A DNA stretch of 35,615 nt, taken from assembly GCA_964623085.1 (NCBI GenBank), contig CAZUTO010000020.1, positions 1-35,615 on the forward strand, given 5' to 3'. The DNA comes from CAZUTO01 sp964623085. GTDB taxonomy: Bacteria; Pseudomonadota; Gammaproteobacteria; Pseudomonadales; GM7GCV1. The notes below the pieces were generated by a model, which ran no database searches, was not told where the DNA came from, and worked only from the letters and a program-made list of their open reading frames with translations. The position numbers and the translations under genes were made by a program. Shown piece by piece: positions 29,913 through 35,615 of the stretch; the first letter of the stretch is position 1; every line of letters starts with the position of its first letter.

Positions 29913-30749
29913 TTGAGTTTTGTGCAATCACGTCTGATTATAGTGACTGATCTCGACGGCACGCTCCTCGATTTGTCAGACCGCTCCTTTGCCGCTGCTA
30001 AATCGGCGCTCAACCGATTGCGTTTGTTGCAGATTCCCTGGGTAATAAATAGTAACAAAACGCTTTCCGAGTTAGAGCTTCTGCGACAAAAGTTGGTGAA
30101 CCCTTATCCTCTAATAGTCGAAAACGGGTCGGGTGTCGCTCTGCCTAAGGGGTTCGAAGATGCGTTTTTCAAACAGCCCGATGAAGCCTATCAAGAGCAT
30201 GGCGACTTTTATCTAAAGCCTATGGGTATGCCACGCGCAGAATTGTTAGCGCTGTTGGAGCCCGCTTACGATACCTATAAGTTTTTAGGGTTTGATCGTA
30301 TGAGCGTGCAAGACCTATGCGTTATTTTGGGCGTGGATACAGAATATTCAGAAAAAGCGCTAGATCGTCATTTTAATGAGCCCATTTTGTGGCAGGATAC
30401 AGAGGAGGCGTTTGATTCCTTTAGAACATGGGCTAGGGGAGTTGGGCTGCACGTAAACAAGAGCTATAAATTTGTGCATGTGTCCGGGAATGCGGGCAAA
30501 GGCGAAAGCATGAATTGGCTGACCCGGTGTTTTCTCGATGGTGATTCCAAACCTCATGTCGTCGCGCTGGGTGATAATGAAACCGATGTGCCTATGCTTA
30601 ATTGTGCAGATGTAGCAGTCATAGTGAGGTCGCCCCGCCACGATCCTGTACAAGCACAGGGTAAACTGCGAACTATTGTGACCGATGCGATGGGCCCCGA
30701 AGGTTGGAACATGGCGGTGTTAGATTTGTTAGATATTTATGGTGAGTAA
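29913..30749 (+). CDS. HAD phosphatase, mannosyl-3-phosphoglycerate phosphatase-like
   Basis: A 278-residue HAD-family protein. DLDGTLLD (13-20) is the catalytic motif I, VINSNKT (44-50) motif II, and GDNETDVPML the late metal-binding motif IV. The length and the ENGSGVALP segment fit mannosyl-3-phosphoglycerate phosphatases and the YedP relatives, which would release mannosylglycerate, a compatible solute. No synthase gene lies beside it, so the substrate is inferred only. The start is TTG at 29913, with a GGGGG ribosome site upstream. Confidence 0.85.
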   Translation: MSFVQSRLIIVTDLDGTLLDLSDRSFAAAKSALNRLRLLQIPWVINSNKTLSELELLRQKLVNPYPLIVENGSGVALPKGFEDAFFKQPDEAYQEHGDFYLKPMGMPRAELLALLEPAYDTYKFLGFDRMSVQDLCVILGVDTEYSEKALDRHFNEPILWQDTEEAFDSFRTWARGVGLHVNKSYKFVHVSGNAGKGESMNWLTRCFLDGDSKPHVVALGDNETDVPMLNCADVAVIVRSPRHDPVQAQGKLRTIVTDAMGPEGWNMAVLDLLDIYGE

Positions 30750-30831
30750 TTGGCCTCAAGCGCCTACAGAGTATGTGCTCTGTGAATGCCATGTTGGAAT
30801 TTGCCGCTTGCGGTGAGAGGAAGAAAGAAAA

Positions 30832-32001
30832 ATGAAAGATGTTTATTTGATTGGAATTGGCCAAACCAAAATTACAAAAAACGCCGGCATCAGAGGACGC
30901 TATCTTGCATCTGAAGCGGTCAATCAGGCTATCGATCATGCTGGCATAGAGAAGGATCAAATCTCTATGCTTGTGTCCGGCAATATGATGTCGGGAATAC
31001 TGACGCAGCAACAGCAATTGGGTGCGCTTTTTGCCGACACCTGCGGGATGCGAGGCATTGAAGCAGCAACAGTTGAATCGGCATGTTCATCTGGCGCATC
31101 TGCAGCCCGTTGGGGGTATATGGCGGTTGCCGGTGGGCTGCATAATTGTGCAGTGGTTGTCGGCGTTGAAAGAATGACACACGCGACGCGGGAAGACACA
31201 ACATCCGCATTGGCCACGGCAGCGGATTGGGAGCTTGAAGGCTGTTTTGGTGAATCCTTTATCTCACTCAATGCAAAAATCATGCGCCTATATATGGATA
31301 CCTATGGTGTCGAATCAAAAGATTTTGGACACTTTGCAATCAATGCACACGACAACGGTTTGAATAACTCGAATGCGTTTTTGCATAAGAAAGTCGATAT
31401 GGATATGTACTTAGAATCCAGAATGCTGGCCGATCCCGTCAAACTATTTGATGCGCCGCCTGTCTGTGATGGTTCTGCAGCGGTAATTTTTGCAAATGAA
31501 GACGTCGCTAAAGCAGCGAGCCGTCAAGGCTTGCCAATGATCAAAATATCGGGGTCATCCATTGGTACCGATTCACTTGCGCTCGATGGCCGAGCCGACA
31601 AACTGACCCTTTCGGGAGTAGAGGTTTCAACGGGCAGAGCATTAGCTCAGTCTGGCAGAACAATCGATGATCTTGATATCTATGAGCTACATGATGCCTA
31701 TACCATCATTACGACGTTGAGCTTGGAAGCCTCAGGTATTGCTGAAAAAGGCAAGGGTGTTCATTTTGGTAAGGATGGCGAAATTGCCCTGACCGGAAAA
31801 TTACCCCTGTCCACCATGGGTGGCTTGAAATCACGTGGTCATCCCGTCGGTGCAACCGGTATTTATCAATTGGTTGAGACTTATATGCAGTTGACTAATA
31901 CCGCTGGTGAGAATCAGGTACCCAATGCCGAAGTGGCACTTGTGCAAAACATTGGCGGTACCGGTGCGACTGTGGTGAGCCACATTCTTGAAGCAGCATA
32001 G
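30832..32001 (+). CDS. SCP2-type thiolase (acetyl-CoA acetyltransferase family)
   Basis: A 389-residue thiolase. Cys 85 in ESACSSGA is the acyl-carrying residue, His 337 in SRGHPVGATG the active-site base, and ELHDAYT another family motif. The late NIGGTGATVV replaces the CxG loop of classical thiolases, as expected for the SCP2-type group. It may act in breakdown of sterol side chains or fatty acids, but no other such gene is adjacent. The start ATG has a strong GAGAGGAAGAAAG upstream. Hairpins at 30757-30810 (CAAGCG/CGCTTG and ACAGAG/CTCTGT) may fold in the leader. Confidence 0.9.
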   Translation: MKDVYLIGIGQTKITKNAGIRGRYLASEAVNQAIDHAGIEKDQISMLVSGNMMSGILTQQQQLGALFADTCGMRGIEAATVESACSSGASAARWGYMAVAGGLHNCAVVVGVERMTHATREDTTSALATAADWELEGCFGESFISLNAKIMRLYMDTYGVESKDFGHFAINAHDNGLNNSNAFLHKKVDMDMYLESRMLADPVKLFDAPPVCDGSAAVIFANEDVAKAASRQGLPMIKISGSSIGTDSLALDGRADKLTLSGVEVSTGRALAQSGRTIDDLDIYELHDAYTIITTLSLEASGIAEKGKGVHFGKDGEIALTGKLPLSTMGGLKSRGHPVGATGIYQLVETYMQLTNTAGENQVPNAEVALVQNIGGTGATVVSHILEAA

Positions 32002-32006
32002 TTGCT

Positions 32007-32039
32007 ACAGATAGACCAACAGATAGACCCTACAGATAG
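32007..32039. repeat. Three short direct repeats after the thiolase gene
   Basis: ACAGATAGACC occurs at 32007-32017 and 32019-32029, and a shorter ACAGATAG at 32032-32039. The spacing is about 12 bases. They lie just past the thiolase stop and have no evident function; slippage may have made them. Confidence 0.75.
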
Positions 32040-32065
32040 CAGTAAATAAAGCGGATTAAAAACGA

Positions 32066-32081
32066 CAGTGCTTTGGCACTG
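32066..32081 (+). terminator. Hairpin between thiolase and transporter genes
   Basis: CAGTGC (32066-32071) and GCACTG (32076-32081) make a perfect 6-bp stem with a TTTG loop. The following bases are not a T run, so it is a weak terminator candidate. Confidence 0.35.
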
Positions 32082-32136
32082 CGGTCTTGTCTGTGCCGTT
32101 CTAAAATATCGCGCTAAATCTTAAGAGTAGAAAACA

Positions 32137-33027
32137 ATGGCTGTTTGGGCAGTATATCTGACCGTAATTTTTATATGGTCAACGACGCCCTTGGCTATCT
32201 TCTGGAGCAGCGAAGGGCTTGGTTCCATGGCTGGTCTCAGCCTACGAATCTTGGTTTCGCTGTTAATAGTGGCAGTCATTCGTGCCCTATCTAAACGCCC
32301 AAGAATGGACTATCGACAACATTGGAAAGCCTACGTGGCAGGCGCAATGGGCCTATTCCCAGCGATGGCACTAGTCTATTGGTCGGCATCTTACTTGCCG
32401 TCTAGTCTGATATCGGTGCTGTTTGGGCTGGCGCCTTTTGTGATTGTGCTTATTAACCTATTCGTTTCTTCGAGCGTTGGTGTGTCACTGGGTCAGCTTA
32501 TTGGAATGCTCTTGGCGTTTGCTGGATTAGCTGTATTTATGATGCCAGGTGAAGACGTTAGTGCAGTCTCTGTTATAGGCGTGCTACTTGGGCTCGGTGC
32601 TGCGGTGTTTTACGCAATCAGTACCTATTTGGTTAAGAAGTACGCAGGGCAGGTCGATATTACCAACCAGCTATATGGCACATTGCTTTTTGCCGCGCCG
32701 GTACTTGCTATTGCGTTCTTTTTCGAAGGGTTTGGGTTCAGAGAAAGCATGACCAACAAAGGACTCTATGCAACGCTGTATCTTGCCGCCATTGGCTCGG
32801 TGCTTGGATTTCTAGCCTACTTCTATTTATTGCAGAAAATTTCTGTTGAGGCCGTGTCTTTGATACCGATGATTACACCAGTTATCGCAGTAGTGCTGGG
32901 TGTCTGGTTAAATGCCGAGCAGCTAAGTCTATATGCATATATCGGTATTGGGTGCATACTACTTGGCCTTTGGTTGTTTCGTTTTTGTGCGGCGCAGGGC
33001 GCATCCTTTCCCATCTATGAAGATTGA
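32137..33027 (+). CDS. DMT-family (EamA) transporter
   Basis: A 296-residue inner-membrane protein with about ten hydrophobic helices in two similar halves, the EamA/DMT pattern. The first half starts FIWSTTPLAIFWSS, a common opening of this family, and the second half has TPVIAVVLGVWLN. It probably exports a small metabolite such as an amino acid; the substrate is unknown. The PHP gene starts inside its last codons, with an 11-base overlap, so the two are co-translated. Confidence 0.92.
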   Translation: MAVWAVYLTVIFIWSTTPLAIFWSSEGLGSMAGLSLRILVSLLIVAVIRALSKRPRMDYRQHWKAYVAGAMGLFPAMALVYWSASYLPSSLISVLFGLAPFVIVLINLFVSSSVGVSLGQLIGMLLAFAGLAVFMMPGEDVSAVSVIGVLLGLGAAVFYAISTYLVKKYAGQVDITNQLYGTLLFAAPVLAIAFFFEGFGFRESMTNKGLYATLYLAAIGSVLGFLAYFYLLQKISVEAVSLIPMITPVIAVVLGVWLNAEQLSLYAYIGIGCILLGLWLFRFCAAQGASFPIYED

Positions 33028-33892
33028 TCTACATTGCCACACCCATTGTTCTGATGGCACCTTGTCACCTGAGCAGCTAGTGCAGCTCGCTATAGAACGC
33101 GGTCTGGATGTCCTTGCTATCACCGACCACGATTCTGTTGCGGCATACAAAGACTATCCGCCGGGCGTCTATAAATCGGATGACGCACAAAATGATGAAG
33201 GACTAAGGCTGATATCGGGATGTGAGTTTTCCGCACTTTGGAACGGCGCGGTTATTCATATTGTCGGGCTGGATTTCGATCTTGAAGCGCAACAAATCAA
33301 GGAGCTCAATGCCGAGACTGCAGTGTTAAGGGACAAGCGCAGTCAGAGTATTGCTGAGGCACTGGCCAAACTAGGCATCGAGGGCAGCTACGAAGGCGCC
33401 AAGCGCATAGCCGGCGATGGCATTGTCGGGCGGCCACATTTTGCGCGCTATTTGGTCGAGGCCGGCGTAGTGCCGAATGAAAAGAAAGCATTCAAAAAGT
33501 ATTTGGGAAAGGGCAAACCGGGAAACACCAAAGTTGAATGGCCGTCTGTTGAGAAGGTGGTGGATGTAATCCAATCAGCGGGTGGGGTGAGTGTGGTTGC
33601 ACACCCTATACATTATGATTTTACGCGTACAAAATTGCTTCGATTCTTTGACGAGTTTAAAAGCGTAGGTGGGCGGGCGATCGAAGTAATGTCAGGCAAG
33701 CAGCAGTCGAATCAGGTTCAACAGCTCATTGAAATAGCCAATCAACGGAACCTGCTTTGCTCACAAGGGTCTGATTTTCATAAACCAAATCAGCCTTGGG
33801 CAGACCTAGGCAATATAGCGGCGCTCCCAAAAGCAGCCGAGCCAGTATGGAGAGAGTGTAAATCACTTTGTAATATTGGATCGCTACAATAG
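33017..33892 (+). CDS. rnm: PHP-domain phosphoesterase, RNase AM (YciV/TrpH) type
   Basis: A 291-residue protein from the ATG at 33017. A longer frame from 32933 exists but would read through the transporter's coding end and lacks the family start. KIDLHCHTHCSDGTLSP begins the PHP domain and gives the HxH metal ligands; ITDHDSV, GCEFSA, VVAHPIHY and GSDFHKPN supply the others. The family removes nucleotides from the 5' end of short RNA and 3',5'-bisphosphates. It overlaps the EamA gene by 11 bases. Confidence 0.9.
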   Translation: MKIDLHCHTHCSDGTLSPEQLVQLAIERGLDVLAITDHDSVAAYKDYPPGVYKSDDAQNDEGLRLISGCEFSALWNGAVIHIVGLDFDLEAQQIKELNAETAVLRDKRSQSIAEALAKLGIEGSYEGAKRIAGDGIVGRPHFARYLVEAGVVPNEKKAFKKYLGKGKPGNTKVEWPSVEKVVDVIQSAGGVSVVAHPIHYDFTRTKLLRFFDEFKSVGGRAIEVMSGKQQSNQVQQLIEIANQRNLLCSQGSDFHKPNQPWADLGNIAALPKAAEPVWRECKSLCNIGSLQ

Positions 33893-33938
33893 TAATTGGC
33901 ATAAGTAATCAAAACAGTAAGGTGGCATAAGAGAAACC

Positions 33939-34994
33939 ATGTTAGATCAAGTAAAAGACTATTACGGCAAAGAACTTCAAGGTTCTGACGATTTAAAAAC
34001 CGATGCCTGTAGCACATTAGAAGCACCACCTCTGTGGTTAAGAAAGTGGATGGGCAAGGTGCACCCAGAGGTATCCAACCGCTACTACGGCTGCGGTTTA
34101 GTCGCACCCGATCTGTTAGATGGTGCCCGTGTTTTGGATTTGGGTTCCGGCTCCGGCCATGACTGCTACATTCTTGCGGGTATGGTGGGTGAGCAGGGCG
34201 AGGTGGTCGGCGTCGATATGACCGATGAACAGCTCGCGGTGGCCAATGAATACCACCAATACCATGCCGATCAATTTGGCTACGCTAAACCGAACACGCG
34301 GTTCCTAAAAGGCTATCTGGAAAAGCTCGATGAGCTTGATCTAGAGCCAGAGAGCTTTGACATTATTGTCTCCAACTGCGTGATCAACCTGTCGGAAGAT
34401 AAAGAAGCTGTGCTTCGTCATGCATACAATCTGCTTAAGCCCGGCGGCGAGATGTATTTTTCCGATGTCTATGCAGACCGCCGTGTGTCTGAATCACTCG
34501 TCAAAGACCCAGTGCTATACGGCGAGTGCCTGAGCGGCGCGCTCTACTGGAATGACTTTGATCGCTATGCAAAATCAGCGGGTTTTCTCGATCCACGCCT
34601 AGTAACGGATCGACCACTGCAAATTACCAACGATGAAGTCGAAGCCAAGATTGGCCACATTAACTTCTTCTCCGCGACCTATCGGTTATTCAAGCTTCCT
34701 GCGCTTGAAACGCATTGCGAAGATTACGGCCAAGCTGTCATCTATAAAGGCGGTATAGAACACGCCGAAGATGTCTTGCAGTTGGATGCGCATCATCGCA
34801 TTCAAAAAGGCAAAGTCTTCCCTGTGTGTGGCAACACCTGGCACATGCTCAAAGGAACAAGATTCGCAAAACACTTCGAATTTATTGGTGACTTCAGTAC
34901 GCACTACGGCATATTCGAAGGCTGTGGCCATCTCATGCCGTTCACTGGTGATATTGGTGGCACTGGAACTGGCGAGGACACAGGCTGCTGTTGA
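33939..34994 (+). CDS. arsM: Arsenite S-adenosylmethionine methyltransferase ArsM, long form
   Basis: A 351-residue methyltransferase. DLGSGSGHD (67-75) binds SAM. Four Cys match the arsenic ligands of algal ArsM: Cys 24 (DACST), Cys 52 (YYGCG), Cys 147 (SNCVINLS) and Cys 197 (GECLSGALYW). The 28-residue and 50-residue spacings agree with what I recall for that enzyme. A C-terminal extension of about 100 residues (from YRLFKLP at 248) ends in a Cys-Cys tail and includes CGNT and EGCGH, as in the algal-type enzymes. It would methylate As(III) to methylated forms. No arsR or other ars gene is adjacent. A ribosome site AGGTGG lies upstream, and a strong terminator follows. Confidence 0.93.
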   Translation: MLDQVKDYYGKELQGSDDLKTDACSTLEAPPLWLRKWMGKVHPEVSNRYYGCGLVAPDLLDGARVLDLGSGSGHDCYILAGMVGEQGEVVGVDMTDEQLAVANEYHQYHADQFGYAKPNTRFLKGYLEKLDELDLEPESFDIIVSNCVINLSEDKEAVLRHAYNLLKPGGEMYFSDVYADRRVSESLVKDPVLYGECLSGALYWNDFDRYAKSAGFLDPRLVTDRPLQITNDEVEAKIGHINFFSATYRLFKLPALETHCEDYGQAVIYKGGIEHAEDVLQLDAHHRIQKGKVFPVCGNTWHMLKGTRFAKHFEFIGDFSTHYGIFEGCGHLMPFTGDIGGTGTGEDTGCC

Positions 34995-35022
34995 TAAGCA
35001 CCTAATTCTGCTTTTCTCTTGC

Positions 35023-35053
35023 AAAACGGGCAGCGCAATCTGCCCGTTTTTTT
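35023..35053 (+). terminator. Rho-independent terminator of arsM
   Basis: AAAACGGGCAG (35023-35033) and CTGCCCGTTTT (35040-35050) form an 11-bp perfect stem with a CGCAAT loop and a run of seven T at 35047-35053. It lies 29 bases after the arsM stop. Confidence 0.95.
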
Positions 35054-35152
35054 GTCTTATTTTTCGCCGTAGCAACGCCAAAACCCCAAATATGATTTGG
35101 GTGATCGCGGCATGTTAACCATTGTTAGATTTCCTGCTAGTACCGTCATTAC

Positions 35153-35168
35153 TGTGCGCTAGATCACA
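35153..35168. promoter_or_regulatory. CRP/Vfr-like site
   Basis: TGTGC-GCTAGA-TCACA matches the CRP consensus TGTGA-N6-TCACA at nine of ten positions. It lies 146 bases before the lipoprotein start. No strong promoter is visible at the right spacing, so it is only a candidate. Confidence 0.35.
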
Positions 35169-35313
35169 TTTCTCGGCTCGAGCATCGCTATTTCTCCCTT
35201 CGTCGTGGGCCATATTGCATCCCTGCTCTCATGATCTTAAATCCAATCTGATAGCCTTCGAGCAACGCATTTGATCTAAAAACAACAAAACATCTGACAA
35301 AGATAATCACGCC

Positions 35314-35615
35314 ATGCAATACATCATAAAATTCTCGCTTTATCTTATTTTCTTTTTCGCGCTCGTGGCCTGCGGTGGCAGTGGCAGTGCGAGCAGCACT
35401 ACCCCTTCTATTGATACCGATTCCGATTCCGATGGTGTTCTGGATACGGAAGATAACTGTCTGGCGCTTGCTAATCTGGATCAGGTTGATGCCGATGATG
35501 ATGGCATAGGCGATATTTGTGATTCCACTCCCAATGGTGATGACGGCGGAAATGGCGGCAACGGTGGCAATGGTGGAAACGGTGGTGCTGGTAATGGCGG
35601 TGCCGGGAATGGCGG
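35314..35615 (+). CDS. Lipoprotein with thrombospondin type 3-like repeat and Gly/Asn tract (partial)
   Basis: A gene that runs off the window end; 100 codons are present. The ATG at 35314 opens a lipoprotein signal (hydrophobic 7-19, LVAC with lipid Cys 20). After a Ser/Gly linker, residues 34-70 contain DTDSDSDGVLDTEDNC and DADDDGIGDICD, the Asp-rich calcium-binding pattern of thrombospondin type 3 repeats. From residue 78 on, the protein is almost only Gly and Asn, with some Ala (GGNGGNGGN). It would be a surface or outer-membrane lipoprotein. The start is chosen from the lipobox; the ribosome site is weak. The function of any domain beyond the window is unknown. Confidence 0.85.
   Translation, partial: MQYIIKFSLYLIFFFALVACGGSGSASSTTPSIDTDSDSDGVLDTEDNCLALANLDQVDADDDGIGDICDSTPNGDDGGNGGNGGNGGNGGAGNGGAGNG
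35545..35615 (+). repeat. Gly/Asn-coding simple repeat at window end
   Basis: Nine-base units such as GGTGGCAAT and variants code for GGN; later ones add GGA and GAGN. It is truncated by the window end, so the total length is unknown. In-frame repeats of this sort can change copy number by slippage. Confidence 0.85.

Larger units (their letters stand above)
34995..35313. other. Intergenic region after arsM
   Basis: The spacer holds the arsM terminator (35023-35053), a CCCAAAT-ATG-ATTTGGG inverted repeat at 35085-35101, and a CRP-like site at 35153-35168. The remaining bases up to the lipoprotein start have no clear promoter boxes. I see no gene here. Confidence 0.7.

Noticed and set aside
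32933..33016. Longer N-terminus for the PHP protein
   Set aside because: The extra residues come from the transporter's out-of-frame end; the family starts at MKIDLHCH.

Overview
The window looks like chromosomal DNA of a free-living, probably marine gammaproteobacterium. The main evidence is the order lptD-surA-pdxA-rsmA-apaG-apaH, with amgK-murU divergent from lptD as in Pseudomonas. An RhlB-type helicase, several signalling proteins and a secreted lyase resembling alginate lyase fit the same picture. Base composition looks moderate by eye. TTG and GTG start codons are common. I saw no tRNA, rRNA, CRISPR array, prophage or intact insertion sequence.

Layout: 1-3786 carries cell-envelope or secreted genes (PL7-like lyase, anchored helical-repeat protein, TIGR03790-like lipoprotein) and ends at a 100-base run of N beside a repeat-like palindrome. 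4025-6694 has a DCC/DUF4166 fusion abutting a saccharopine-dehydrogenase-like protein, then an exported thioredoxin-like protein. 6822-9326 has rhlB and a PAS-GGDEF protein. 9331-16681 is the minus-strand outer-membrane biogenesis and housekeeping operon, ending in an unusual zinc-ribbon/Smr-like gene coupled to apaH. 16803-19227 is amgK-murU-rpe.

19265-24722 holds a small hypothetical, a Rieske protein divergent from cysH, a flavin monooxygenase, and a NADAR gene whose stop codon overlaps the start of a membrane GGDEF-EAL gene. 24723-26098 has a long perfect hairpin, a marR gene with a candidate operator, a GIY-YIG protein, and an intergenic stretch with promoter, 17-codon frame and terminator that could be a small RNA or a leader. 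26099-33892 has an S1/P1 nuclease, an SDR, pyk, DUF2288, an HAD phosphatase, an SCP2-type thiolase, an EamA transporter and a PHP phosphoesterase. 33939-34994 is a long-form arsenite methyltransferase, closed by a strong terminator. The window ends inside a lipoprotein gene with a calcium-binding-type repeat and a Gly/Asn tract.

Working together: LptD and SurA build the outer membrane, AmgK and MurU recycle murein sugars, and the GGDEF and EAL proteins adjust cyclic di-GMP. I see no single clearly new multi-gene system. The best candidates for a second look are the coupled NADAR/GGDEF-EAL pair, the zinc-ribbon Smr-like protein, the DCC-DUF4166/dehydrogenase pair, and the leader or small RNA before the S1/P1 nuclease.
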